Assembly: GCF_034387475.1 (NCBI RefSeq)
Contig: NZ_JAXCIL010000001.1
Location: 1,984,001 to 2,048,000 of the forward strand
Source: Pseudomonas sp. Teo4
GTDB lineage: Bacteria; Pseudomonadota; Gammaproteobacteria; Pseudomonadales; Pseudomonadaceae
Length of the DNA: 64,000 nucleotides
Reading direction: 5' to 3'
Shown: positions 33,914 to 42,408 of the stretch, one piece after another
Layout of the letters: every line of letters begins with the position of its first letter
Numbering within the stretch: the stretch's first letter is position 1
Translations under genes and position numbers: made by a program
The notes under the pieces: model-generated
Told to the model about the DNA's origin: nothing
Database searches by the model: none
What the model saw: only the letters and a program-made list of their open reading frames with translations

Positions 33914-35305
33914 ATGCCACGCCCGATCCGCTTCAACGCCTTCAGCATGAACGCCGCCAGCCACCAGTCCCCCGGGCTGTGGCGCCACCCACGCAACACC
34001 AGCGTGGCGTTCAACCGCCTGGACTACTGGACCGACCTGGCCCGCCTGCTGGAGCGCGGCCTGTTCGACGCGCTGTTCATCGCCGATGTGCTAGGCATCT
34101 ATGACGTGTACCAGGGCGGGCCGCAGGCGGCCTTGCGCGGTGGCGTGCAGGTGCCGGTCAACGACCCGCTGCTGCTGGTGCCGGCCATGGCCGGGGTGAC
34201 CGAGCACCTGGGCTTCGGCGTGACCTTTTCCCTGACCTACGAGCACCCCTACCCCTTCGCCCGGCGCATGTCGACGCTCGACCACCTGAGCAACGGCCGG
34301 GTGGGCTGGAACATCGTCACCGGCTACCTGGACAGCGCCGCGCGCAACCTGGGCCTCGCCCGCCAACTGGGTCACGACCAGCGCTATGACCTGGCCGAAG
34401 AGTACCTTCAGGTGCTGTACAAGCTCTGGGAAAAAAGCTGGGACGACGACGCCGTGGTGCTTGAGCGTGACAGCGGCCGTTACATCGAGCCGTCCCGGGT
34501 GCACGCCATCGGCCATGCCGGCGAGCACTTCCAAGTCCCCGGCATGCACCTGTGCCAGCCATCGCCACAGCGCACCCCGGTATTGTTCCAGGCCGGAGCT
34601 TCGGCACGCGGCCAGCAGTTTGCCGCACGCCACGCCGAATGCGTGTTCATCAGCGGGCCAACGCCCACGGTGCTGCGCCGCTATGCCGACGGCATCCGCC
34701 AGGCCAGCGAAGCCGAGGGGCGCGGGCGCGATGAGGTATTGATCTACGCCCAGGCACTGCTGATCGTGGCGCCAACGCGGCACGAGGCCGAGGCACGCTT
34801 TGCCGAGTACCGCCGCTATGTCGACCTGGACGCTGCCCTGGCCCTGCTTTCGGGCTGGACCGGCATCGACTTCGCAGGCCTCGACCCGGACGCCCCCATC
34901 GAGTACGTCGAGAACGACGCTGGCCGTGCAGCCCTGGCCGCCTTCACCGCTGCCGACCCGAACCGCCGCTGGACCGTGCGCGAAGCCGCCGAGTTCGTCG
35001 GCCTGGGCGGGCGCGGCCCGGTGCTGGTCGGCACGCCCGGCGAAATTGCCGACCAGCTGGAAACCTGGCTTGACCAGACCGGTATCGATGGTTTCAACCT
35101 GACCTACGCCGTGCAACCGGACGACCTGACCCACGTAGTGGACCTGCTGGTGCCCGAACTGCAACGCCGTGGCCGCTACCCCACGGCCTATGCCGACGGC
35201 ACCCTGCGCCACAAGTTGTTCGGCCAGGGCGCACGGCTGCCGCAGGAACATGCCGGCCGCCAGGTTCGCATTCAGCCGGCAAATACCGGGTATTCCAACA
35301 TTTAA
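33914..35305 (+). CDS. LLM-class flavin-dependent monooxygenase, NtaA/SnaA/DszA family
   Basis: A 463-residue two-component monooxygenase of the NtaA/SnaA/DszA/SoxA branch. Signatures are FDALFIADVLGIYD near residue 45, VTFSLTYEHPYPFARRMSTL, NGRVGWNIVTGYLDSAARN and VLFQAGASARGQQFA, and the GTPGEIADQLETWL region near the end. Such enzymes use reduced FMN from a separate reductase, and many cleave C-S or C-N bonds of organosulfur or aminopolycarboxylate compounds. It sits directly behind an SsuA-like gene, so an organosulfur substrate is the best inference. No flavin reductase is next to it. Confidence 0.88.
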   Translation: MPRPIRFNAFSMNAASHQSPGLWRHPRNTSVAFNRLDYWTDLARLLERGLFDALFIADVLGIYDVYQGGPQAALRGGVQVPVNDPLLLVPAMAGVTEHLGFGVTFSLTYEHPYPFARRMSTLDHLSNGRVGWNIVTGYLDSAARNLGLARQLGHDQRYDLAEEYLQVLYKLWEKSWDDDAVVLERDSGRYIEPSRVHAIGHAGEHFQVPGMHLCQPSPQRTPVLFQAGASARGQQFAARHAECVFISGPTPTVLRRYADGIRQASEAEGRGRDEVLIYAQALLIVAPTRHEAEARFAEYRRYVDLDAALALLSGWTGIDFAGLDPDAPIEYVENDAGRAALAAFTAADPNRRWTVREAAEFVGLGGRGPVLVGTPGEIADQLETWLDQTGIDGFNLTYAVQPDDLTHVVDLLVPELQRRGRYPTAYADGTLRHKLFGQGARLPQEHAGRQVRIQPANTGYSNI

Positions 35306-35306
35306 T

Positions 35307-35372
35307 TTGTGGATGGCACTGACTCGCCCCTATGCTGTTCAAGCATCCCCTGCGCCGCACCGGCCGGTGCGG
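35307..35372 (+). promoter_or_regulatory. Candidate promoter and downstream operator palindrome of the bicupin gene
   Basis: TTGTGG (35307-35312) and TATGCT (35331-35336) are 18 bp apart. A perfect 18-bp palindrome CCGCACCGGCCGGTGCGG lies at 35355-35372, just beyond the likely start point, and could be a repressor operator or a 5'-UTR hairpin. The elements are in the gap after the monooxygenase. Confidence 0.4.
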
Positions 35373-35411
35373 TTCACGGCACGGGGAGAGAACAACAAGT
35401 CGAGATTGTCC

Positions 35412-36248
35412 ATGTCGAATCATTCGTACTTCGCCCCCCACGGTGGGCACCCGGCTCAGACCGAGCTGTTGACTGACCGTGCCATGTTCACCGAAGCCTA
35501 TGCCGTCATCCCCAAAGGCGTGATGCGTGACATCGTCACCAGCCACCTGCCGTTCTGGGACAAGATGCGCATGTGGGTCATCGCCCGCCCGCTGACCGGC
35601 TTTGCCGAGACCTTCTCGCAGTACATCGTCGAAGTTGCCCCGGAAGGCGGCAGCGAGCGCCCTGAGCTGGACGCCAACGCCGAAGCCGTGGTGTTCGTCG
35701 TCGAAGGCGAAATCGATATCACCGTCGAAGGCAAGCACCACACCCTGGGCCAGGGCGGCTACGCCTTCCTCGCCCCAGGCGCCGAATGGAGCCTGCGCAA
35801 CAACAGCAAGGCCAACTGCACCTTCCACTGGCTGCGCAAGCACTACCAGAAGGTCGAAGGCCTGGACGTGCCGGAGTCGTTCGTCACCCACCGCGACAAC
35901 GCCACCGTCATCGAAATGCCGGGTACCGAAGGCCGCTGGGTCACCACCCGCTTCGTCGACATGGCCGACATGCGCCATGACATGCACGTCAACATCGTGA
36001 CCTTCCAACCCGGCGGCGTGATTCCGTTCGCCGAAACCCACGTCATGGAACACGGCCTGTACGTGCTCGAAGGCAAGGCGGTGTACCGCCTGAACCAGGA
36101 CTGGGTCGAAGTGGAAGCCGGCGACTTCATGTGGCTGCGCGCCTTCTGCCCGCAAGCCTGCTACGCCGGTGGCCCAGGCAAGTTCAGCTACCTGCTGTAC
36201 AAAGACGTCAACCGCCACGTGCACCTGACCCTCAACCCGAAGCGTTGA
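35412..36248 (+). CDS. allE: Bicupin, (S)-ureidoglycine aminohydrolase-like
   Basis: A 278-residue double-cupin protein. The N-terminal cupin has VVFVVEGEIDITVEGK and GGYAFLAPGAEW. The C-terminal cupin has ETHVMEHGLYVLEGKAVY with the Glu/His set that binds Mn in AllE, and VEAGDFMWLRAFCPQACYAGG. AllE converts ureidoglycine to ureidoglycolate and ammonia in allantoin use. It aligns with E. coli AllE by eye along most of its length. No other purine or allantoin genes are nearby, so the physiological substrate may differ. It has its own candidate promoter and terminator. Confidence 0.72.
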   Translation: MSNHSYFAPHGGHPAQTELLTDRAMFTEAYAVIPKGVMRDIVTSHLPFWDKMRMWVIARPLTGFAETFSQYIVEVAPEGGSERPELDANAEAVVFVVEGEIDITVEGKHHTLGQGGYAFLAPGAEWSLRNNSKANCTFHWLRKHYQKVEGLDVPESFVTHRDNATVIEMPGTEGRWVTTRFVDMADMRHDMHVNIVTFQPGGVIPFAETHVMEHGLYVLEGKAVYRLNQDWVEVEAGDFMWLRAFCPQACYAGGPGKFSYLLYKDVNRHVHLTLNPKR

Positions 36249-36266
36249 GTTCAGGCTGAAGTCACG

Positions 36267-36296
36267 AAGCCCGCCCTTGTGGCGGGCTTTGTCTTT
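36267..36296 (+). terminator. Intrinsic terminator after the bicupin gene
   Basis: aagcccgcc-cttgt-ggcgggctt forms a 9-bp stem with a short loop, followed by TGTCTTT. It lies 19 bases after the stop and before the START-domain gene. Confidence 0.8.
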
Positions 36297-36336
36297 GCCG
36301 CGCATACTGCAACTCCACCTTTGCGCGGTGTCCATC

Positions 36337-36942
36337 ATGCTCCGCTACCGCCTGTTCGCCGCCCTGCTGTCGCTGTCACCGGCCTACCTGCTGGCCGCAG
36401 ACGACTGGCAGCTGGCATACGACCGCGAAGGCATCAAGGTGTACCTGAGCGCTGTCGCCGACTCACCCTACCAGCAGTTTCGGGGCATCAGCCGCATGAA
36501 AGCCAGCGTGCGCACCCTCACCGACCTACAGGAGAACCTGCGGGTAGCCTGCAAATGGCTGTATACCTGCGACCAAATGCGCCTGGTGGAGGTGGAAGGC
36601 GACAGCACCTGGGTCTACCTCACCACCAACCTGCCCTGGCCGACGATGCCACGGGACATGGTGCTGAAGGTGACCACCGAACGCCTGGACGACGGCACCC
36701 TGCACCGCCATTTGAGCGCCGACCCGGGCAAGCTGCCCGAGGTGCCGGGGCTGATACGGGTGCAACGGCTCAGTGGCGAGTGGATCATGAAACCGCTGGG
36801 CGAGCGCTATACCGAAGTGACCTATCAGCTGAAGGCAGACCCTGCCGGGGATGTGCCAGGCTGGCTGGCCAACCGCTTCGTGGTGGACGCGCCGGTGGTC
36901 ACCTTGCGCACCTTGCGGGCCGTGGCCGAGCGCCAGCGTTGA
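36337..36942 (+). CDS. START domain-containing exported protein
   Basis: A 201-residue protein with a signal peptide (LFAALLSLSPAYLLA) and a START/SRPBCC lipid-binding fold: DDWQLAYDREGIKVYLS, WVYLTTNLPWPTMPRDMVLKV and GEWIMKPLGERYTEVTYQL are typical. START domains bind lipids or sterol-like ligands in a hydrophobic cavity; in pseudomonads these proteins are uncharacterised periplasmic or secreted proteins. The ATG was chosen so the signal peptide starts MLRYRLF. It converges on the ABC permease gene. Confidence 0.8.
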   Translation: MLRYRLFAALLSLSPAYLLAADDWQLAYDREGIKVYLSAVADSPYQQFRGISRMKASVRTLTDLQENLRVACKWLYTCDQMRLVEVEGDSTWVYLTTNLPWPTMPRDMVLKVTTERLDDGTLHRHLSADPGKLPEVPGLIRVQRLSGEWIMKPLGERYTEVTYQLKADPAGDVPGWLANRFVVDAPVVTLRTLRAVAERQR

Positions 36943-36963
36943 AGCCTGGCCCGCACAGGTTGT

Positions 36964-37711
36964 TCAGGCGTGCACCCAGCGTCGGTGCAGGCCCCGGGCC
37001 AGGGCGTCGAGCATGAACCCCAAGACCCCGATCAGCAGCACCATCGCCATCAGCTCCGAGTAGGCCAAGCGGTCACGGGTATCGAGAATGAAGTACCCAA
37101 GCCCGGCACTGACCCCGAGCATTTCGCAGGGCACCAGCACGATCCAGAGAATCCCGATGGCCAGGCGCACCCCGGTCAGCACATGGCCGATCACCCCAGG
37201 GACTATCACCTTGCACAAGGTCTCCCAGCGTGTGGCGCTGAGGCTGCGGCTCAGCTGCAACCAGCGCGGGTCGAGCTGTCGCACGCCAGCGGCTGTGTTG
37301 AGCAGAATCGGCCACAAGGCGGCGAAGGCCAACAGGAAGTAGATCGGCTGGTCGCCCACGCCCATCAACATCACCACCACCGGCATCCACGACAGCGGCG
37401 AGATCATCCGCAAGAACTGGAAGGCTGGCGTGGTCGCCGCTTCCACATGCCGGTAGCTGCCCACCAGCAGGCCAAGGGGCACACCGACCAGCAAGGCCAG
37501 CAACAGCCCGACCAGGATCCGCTTGAGGCTCACCCAGACATGCCCGTAGACCTCACCCTGCCCCAGCAGCTCGACCAGGCTGGCCAGGGTCGCCTGGGGC
37601 GAAAAACGCGCCGATAAGCCATCGGCTTCGCCGAACACCTGCACACCACAACAGCAACAGCCCCAGCAACCCGGCCAGGCCAAGGCCGACGTTCAGCACA
37701 TGCCTTCGCAT
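36964..37711 (-). pseudogene. ABC transporter permease (SsuC/TauC type) with apparent frameshift near its N-terminus
   Basis: From the ATG at 37711, which overlaps the binding-protein stop as TGATG, the frame reads MRRHVLNVGLGLAGLLGLLLLW and then leaves the family pattern. Another frame takes up the expected sequence at VQVFGEADGLSARFSPQATL and runs to the end through WVSLKRILVGLLLALLVGVPLG, the EAA-like region (LQLSRSLSATRWETLCKVIVPG) and VLVPCEMLGVSAGLGYFIL. One base too many near 37642-37651 joins the two frames. This is a real mutation, a sequencing error, or a shortened protein from an internal GTG/TTG lacking helix 1. The intact protein would be about 248 residues and the membrane part of the ABC importer with the next two genes. 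Confidence 0.75.
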
Positions 37712-38916
37712 CAGACCGCGAACTCCTCGCTGCGCTCGAAGCTTTCGGCGATGCCGAAGGTCGAGGGGCCGCCGACTGTGGCGATGGCGTTACGCACGAA
37801 ACGATCATCGACCAAGTCACGGGCAGTCTGGGCAGGGTCGAGGCCGGCGAGGAAGCCGCTTTCACCTTCGATAAGCGTGTGCTTCAGGCGCTTGACCAGT
37901 TCCTCGGTGTAACTGGGGAACGGATACGGCTGGAAGTCGATGCGCCTTTCCTCCCACTGCTGGTGCTGAATGGCACCACTGGCAATGTAGCCGGCACGGT
38001 CCTCAGCGGACGGGGCCAGGACCTTGGCCAACACCGCCGGCTCATGCGGGGTGTACTTGTTGGGGCCGGCCTTGGACAGCAGCGCGGCTGCCTCGGCGCG
38101 GTGTTCGCGGGTCCAGTGCTGGGCCTTGACGATGGCGTTGACCACCTTCTGCGACCACTCGGGGCGGTTGTTCAGATCATGCTCGTGCATGAACACCACG
38201 CAGCAGGCATGGTTGCGCCAGACGTCCCCGGTAAAGCGTTGCACACGGCCGACCTTGAGGTTTTCGGCCAGGGCATTGAACGGCTCGGCGACGATATACC
38301 CGGCGATCCGCTTGCTGGCAAGGGCCGGCGGCATGTCCGACGGCGGCAGCACCAGCAGGTTGACTTCGTTGGCCGCAAGCACCGCGCTGGCAGGCTTCGA
38401 GACCGGCGTGAGGCCGTTGTCGCTGAGCATTTGCTGCACCACCACGTTATGAATCGAGTACCAGAACGGAATGGCCACGGTCTTGCCACCGAGCTGCTTG
38501 ATGTCGGTGATGTCCGGGGCCACGGTCAGGCCCGAACCACCGACATGGTTCCAGGCCACCACCTTGGCAGGCACCTTGCTGCCGTAGCGCGCCCACACCG
38601 TCATCGGCGACAACAGGTGAATGACATTGACCTGGCCAGAGATGAACGCCTCGATCACCTGCGCCCAGCTACGCAGCAGCACCGGGCGCTCGGCCTTGAT
38701 GCCTTCGGCTTCGAACAGGCCATTGTTATGGGCCACCAGCAATGGCGTGGCGTCGGTGATCGGCAGGTAGCCGATGCGCACCGGCGCGTCCGGCTCGGCA
38801 GCGGCGCGGGCCTGCAAGCTGGACAACAGTGGCACGGCACCCGCTGCGGTCAGCATGGCACTGAGCTTCAGAAAGTCGCGGCGCGAGGTCGCGGAACAGC
38901 AATCATCCATGCACAT
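37711..38916 (-). CDS. ABC transporter substrate-binding protein with Tat signal (NrtA/SsuA/TauA superfamily)
   Basis: A 401-residue binding protein with a twin-arginine signal (SRRDFLKLSAMLTAAGAVPLL), which exports it folded. It continues VRIGYLPITDATPLLVAHNN, ISGQVNVIHLLSPMTVWARYG, GGKTVAIPFWYSIHNVVVQQ and YIVAEPFNALAE, as in nitrate/sulfonate/bicarbonate-type binding proteins. CCxC-like Cys residues at the start (CMDDCC) are unusual. GGAGG lies 6 bases before the ATG. Its 5' end overlaps the ATPase gene by 14 bases and its stop overlaps the permease ATG, so the three form one operon. Confidence 0.87.
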   Translation of the reverse strand: MCMDDCCSATSRRDFLKLSAMLTAAGAVPLLSSLQARAAAEPDAPVRIGYLPITDATPLLVAHNNGLFEAEGIKAERPVLLRSWAQVIEAFISGQVNVIHLLSPMTVWARYGSKVPAKVVAWNHVGGSGLTVAPDITDIKQLGGKTVAIPFWYSIHNVVVQQMLSDNGLTPVSKPASAVLAANEVNLLVLPPSDMPPALASKRIAGYIVAEPFNALAENLKVGRVQRFTGDVWRNHACCVVFMHEHDLNNRPEWSQKVVNAIVKAQHWTREHRAEAAALLSKAGPNKYTPHEPAVLAKVLAPSAEDRAGYIASGAIQHQQWEERRIDFQPYPFPSYTEELVKRLKHTLIEGESGFLAGLDPAQTARDLVDDRFVRNAIATVGGPSTFGIAESFERSEEFAV

Positions 38917-39724
38917 GGACAGCCTCCGAGGGCAAGGGGGTTGGGGAAGGTTCAGCTGTGCGGCTTGCCCGCCGAAGGGTTTTGAGAATGTCGATACGCA
39001 GCGCGCCCAGTTCCTCGACCCGTTGCGCCCGTGGCTGCGGCAGGTCGATGGGCCATTGGCCGAGGACCTGCGCTGGGTGGTTGCCCAGTAGCAGGACCCG
39101 GTCGGACAACAGCAGGGCTTCGTCGATGTCGTGGGTAATCAGCACCGCAGCAGTGTTGTGCGTGGCGATCAATTGCAGCAGCAGTTGCTGCATGTCGGCG
39201 CGGGTGACCTCATCCAGCGCGCCGAACGGCTCGTCCAGCAACAGCACCTCGGGTTGGCGGGCCAGGCAGCGGGCCAGCGCGGTACGCTGGGCCATGCCTC
39301 CGGACAACTGCGCCGGGTACTGGTTGCGGGCGTGGGTCAGGCCCACGGCGGCGATGGCGTGGTCGATACGCGCACGGCGCTCGCTTGCGGCCAGCTTGGG
39401 CTGGCGCGCGAAATCCAGGCCGAAGGCGACGTTCTTCTCCAGGCTCAGCCAGGGCAGCAGGCTGGGGTCCTGAAACGCCACCGCCAGCCTCGGGTGCGGG
39501 CCCTGCAACGCCTCGCCGTGCAAACTCACGCTACCGCCTTGCGGCGGCTGCAGGCCGGCCAATACGCGCAACAGGCTGGACTTACCGACACCACTGGGGC
39601 CGAGGATGCTCACCACCTCACCGGGCGCCAGGCGCAGGTCGAAACGGGCCAGCACCGCCTGCCAACCGCCGTCGCGCGGGTAGCCCAGGCTGATTTCGCG
39701 GGCTTCGAGCAACACGTGGCTCAT
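38903..39724 (-). CDS. ABC transporter ATP-binding protein (SsuB/TauB type)
   Basis: A 273-residue ATPase with Walker A GPSGVGKSS at about 43-51, Q-loop AFQDPSLLPW, signature LSGGMAQRTALARCLA, Walker B LLLDEPFGALD and the switch His in ITHD. QDPSLLPWL and the FGALDE form are typical of nitrate/sulfonate/taurine importers. Its ATG overlaps the stop of the acyl-CoA-dehydrogenase-like gene by 4 bases and it overlaps the binding-protein gene by 14. Confidence 0.92.
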   Translation of the reverse strand: MSHVLLEAREISLGYPRDGGWQAVLARFDLRLAPGEVVSILGPSGVGKSSLLRVLAGLQPPQGGSVSLHGEALQGPHPRLAVAFQDPSLLPWLSLEKNVAFGLDFARQPKLAASERRARIDHAIAAVGLTHARNQYPAQLSGGMAQRTALARCLARQPEVLLLDEPFGALDEVTRADMQQLLLQLIATHNTAAVLITHDIDEALLLSDRVLLLGNHPAQVLGQWPIDLPQPRAQRVEELGALRIDILKTLRRASRTAEPSPTPLPSEAVHVHG

Positions 39725-40785
39725 GCCGCGTTCGCCTGGCGTTGCAATTCGGCGCGCAGCTGCACGAGGCTTGGCGTGACGATCGGCACGAAGGCCGACT
39801 CGCGCCAGCGGCGGGCGAAGCCTTGGCCGTACTCGTCGAGGTAGGCTTTGCCACCGCTGGCCTGCAGTTCCAACTGAACGGCATCGGCGGCGCTTTCGGC
39901 GAGGATGATGCGCAGCTTGAACAAGGCCGCCGGCTGCTTGAGGAAGCGGCCATCCAGCAGCCCCTGCTTCAGTTCATCCACGGTGTTTTGCAGACGCTCC
40001 CCGAGCACCTGGCGCGCCTCTTCGAGGAACGACGCCCGGCCGTGCAGATGCACTTGTACTTCGTCCAGCGCACGACGGGCCAGGCCGATGGCCATGCCGC
40101 ACTGCAGGGCCAGGAACGCCGGGCGTACGTTGGGCAGGAACTCGCGGGCGTTGTCATGCAGCAACCACTCCTGCCCAACTTCGACCTGATGGAACGCCAG
40201 CGCCGCGGTATTGCTCGACTGCAGGCCCATCAGTTGCAGGTCGTCGGAACGTTCCAGACCACCGCTTTCGGATGGAATGGCCAGAACGAAAGGCGCGCCC
40301 CCCGCCTCGTCTTCAATGGCCGCCGCCACCACAAAGCCGCTCTTGCGCAGGTTGGTCACCCAGTGCAGGCGGCCTTCCAGGGCCCAGCCCTGAGCCTCGG
40401 GGCGTCCACGCACCTGCAACGCCTCGATGCCGGAAAGAAACTTCATGGCGTTGGACAGGCCCGTGGCACCGGCCAACTCACCCGTCAGCAGGCGTGGCAG
40501 CAGACGCTCACGCAAGGCCTGATTGGGGCTGTGCAGCAAATACTGAATGAAGGCGCGCTGCCCCCAGCAAACGAATGCAGCCGCCAGCGAACGGCTGGCG
40601 ATGGCAGCGATGGCTTCCACCGCATCGCCTACGTCGCCCCCTGTGCCGCCCAGGGCCGGGTCGATGCCGATGCGCAGCAACTGCGACTCGGCAATGTGCG
40701 CCAGTACCAGGTGCGGGTCGCAGTGCCCCTGGTCGATTGCCTCGGCATTGGCATCCAGCCATTGTCGAAAAGCGGAATCAAGCAT
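39721..40785 (-). CDS. Acyl-CoA dehydrogenase-like flavoprotein (DszC/SfnB-related)
   Basis: A 354-residue protein of the acyl-CoA dehydrogenase superfamily, somewhat shorter than the usual 380-400. Visible parts are LRIGIDPALGGTGG, ELAGATGLSNAMK, WVTNLRKSGFVVAAAIEDEAG, LMGLQSSNTAALAFHQVEVG and the C-terminal AVQLELQASGGKAYLDEYG. Members beside sulfonate-type ABC importers are often monooxygenases of organosulfur compounds (DszC, SfnB) rather than fatty acid enzymes. AGGAG precedes the ATG. It is the first gene of a tightly overlapping four-gene operon with the ABC importer. Confidence 0.82.
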   Translation of the reverse strand: MLDSAFRQWLDANAEAIDQGHCDPHLVLAHIAESQLLRIGIDPALGGTGGDVGDAVEAIAAIASRSLAAAFVCWGQRAFIQYLLHSPNQALRERLLPRLLTGELAGATGLSNAMKFLSGIEALQVRGRPEAQGWALEGRLHWVTNLRKSGFVVAAAIEDEAGGAPFVLAIPSESGGLERSDDLQLMGLQSSNTAALAFHQVEVGQEWLLHDNAREFLPNVRPAFLALQCGMAIGLARRALDEVQVHLHGRASFLEEARQVLGERLQNTVDELKQGLLDGRFLKQPAALFKLRIILAESAADAVQLELQASGGKAYLDEYGQGFARRWRESAFVPIVTPSLVQLRAELQRQANAA

Positions 40786-40833
40786 GTCCCTACTCCTTTT
40801 GAAAACGCCGGCAGCGCCGGCACCGGATGCGGA

Positions 40834-41394
40834 TTACGCAGAAGGCTGCCAGCGGTACTTGCTCAGCTCGTCGTTGAGCGGCGTCTGGGCAAACACATTA
40901 GCAAAGTTGCACAGGGTTGCGAGGCTCACCCCCAGGATCACTTCCAAGGCGTTGCCTTCACTGAAACCTGCGTCGCGAAACGCCTGGTAGGTGGCCTCGC
41001 TGACATTGCCACGGGTGGCGATGACTTCGCGGGCGAACGCGGCCAGCGTCTCGTAACGGGCATCGGGCAGTTCGCCACGGGCGCGCAGTGCCTCGACCAC
41101 TTCGGCAGGCAGTTTGGCTTTGTTCAGGGCTACGGCAGTGTGGCCGGCGACGCAGAAATCGCAGCCATGCTGGGTGGCGGCAATCAGTTGAACCACTTCG
41201 CGCTCGGCCAGGCTCAGCTCGGACTTGCCATTGAGTTGCGACACGGTCACATAGGTTTCCAGCGCCGCCGGGGCGTTGGCCAGCACGCCCAGCAGGTTGG
41301 GGATGAAGCCAGAGTTCTTCTGCGCGTTCTCAAGGAACGGGCGCGCCGCTTCCGGGGCGCTCTGCAGAGTGTGTAGAGTAATGCGCGAGGACAT
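40834..41394 (-). CDS. Carboxymuconolactone decarboxylase/AhpD family protein
   Basis: A 186-residue alkylhydroperoxidase-like protein with redox pair and His in CDFCVAGH, preceded by LSLAEREVVQLIAA, the hallmark of the CMD/AhpD fold. GFIPNLLGVLANAPAALETY at the start fits the peroxidase-related branch. AAGGAG lies 8 bases before the ATG; a longer in-frame start is not supported. It is 48 bases upstream of the dehydrogenase-like gene in the same direction and likely shares its promoter. A role in peroxide detoxification linked to the flavoenzymes is plausible. Confidence 0.85.
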   Translation of the reverse strand: MSSRITLHTLQSAPEAARPFLENAQKNSGFIPNLLGVLANAPAALETYVTVSQLNGKSELSLAEREVVQLIAATQHGCDFCVAGHTAVALNKAKLPAEVVEALRARGELPDARYETLAAFAREVIATRGNVSEATYQAFRDAGFSEGNALEVILGVSLATLCNFANVFAQTPLNDELSKYRWQPSA

Positions 41395-41496
41395 GGAGTG
41401 GACTCCTTCGGTGTGTGTCCATACAGTCTGTTGGTTATAAGAATTACCCTCCATATTCATCAGTCGCCTTTCCTTGCTCCTGAGTCTTTGCATTAG

Positions 41497-42408
41497 ATGA
41501 TTTCGTCCAGCCCACTTGTCGATTGGTTATTAGAAGGCCTCGAACTCGATGCCAGCCTGTTCCATGTGGGGCGCTACTGTGGCGGCTGGCACGCCAGCAC
41601 CCAGGGAATGGGCCGGGCAAGCTTTCACCTGGTGGTGCAGGGTCATTGCTGGCTGCACCTGGATGGCCAGGCCGAGGCGCTGCGGCTGGAAACCGGGGAT
41701 GCGGTGTTTCTGCTGCGCGACCTGGGTTATCGATTGTCTGGCGACCAGGACCCGGTCAGCGCCTGCGCCCAGCCCCGTCAGGCCATGCAGGCACTGGACA
41801 GCGAGGCGAGCGACGGTGTCGGACTGGTGTGTGGTTTCTTCCATTTCCGCCCTGGGTTGTCGTCGCTGATCGTCGAAGGCCTGGCCGACTGCATCCTGTT
41901 GCGCGCCAACGACCCGACCGCGCACGCGGCGCGGGCCTTGTTCGAGCTGATTCTGCAGGAGTGCCAACGCGTGCCTGCGCCCTCGCAGACACTGCTGGAG
42001 CGGCTGACGCACTTGTTGTTCCTGTATGTGCTGCGCCAGCAGGTGCATGTGGGGCAGCCTCTTGGGGGCCTGGTCGCCCTCGCCCGCCAGCCGGCCTTTG
42101 CCGGGTTGCTGCAGCAGTTGATCGAACAGCCTGGCCAAACCTGGACACTGGAAAGCATGGCGGCTTGCACAGGGTTGTCGCGCTCGGCGTTCTTCAAGCG
42201 CTTCAACGAACTGGCCGGGCAGTCGCCGGGCCAGGTGTTGCTGGCCCTGCGCATGCGCCATGCCTGCCAGTTGCTGCAAGGGGGCAAAACGGTGGAACAG
42301 GTGGGGGCGCTGGTGGGGTATCAGTCGGTGGCGGCGTTTACCCGGGCATTTGCCAAGGCGGTTGGGGTGCAACCGGGGGCTTATCGCAAGCGGCATGAGG
42401 GTCGGTAG
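41497..42408 (+). CDS. AraC family transcriptional regulator
   Basis: A 303-residue regulator with an N-terminal cupin effector domain (about 10-180) and a C-terminal AraC double helix-turn-helix (about 200-300: LESMAACTGLSRSAFFKRFN, then VEQVGALVGYQSVAAFTRAF). It is divergent from the AhpD-like gene with 102 bases between them and is the best candidate regulator of the AhpD/dehydrogenase/ABC operon. The effector is unknown. Confidence 0.9.
   Translation: MISSSPLVDWLLEGLELDASLFHVGRYCGGWHASTQGMGRASFHLVVQGHCWLHLDGQAEALRLETGDAVFLLRDLGYRLSGDQDPVSACAQPRQAMQALDSEASDGVGLVCGFFHFRPGLSSLIVEGLADCILLRANDPTAHAARALFELILQECQRVPAPSQTLLERLTHLLFLYVLRQQVHVGQPLGGLVALARQPAFAGLLQQLIEQPGQTWTLESMAACTGLSRSAFFKRFNELAGQSPGQVLLALRMRHACQLLQGGKTVEQVGALVGYQSVAAFTRAFAKAVGVQPGAYRKRHEGR

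Noticed and set aside
35315..35331. TGGCAC-like motif resembling a sigma-54 -24 element upstream of the bicupin gene
   Set aside because: The -12 part (TTGC) is missing at the required distance; a sigma-70-like pair fits better.
36964..37683. Taking the ABC permease as intact from a TTG at 37683
   Set aside because: That reading begins MAWPGCWGCCCCGVQ, which is out of frame with the evident first helix and has no ribosome site. The coupled ATG at 37711 is the natural start, pointing to a frameshift.
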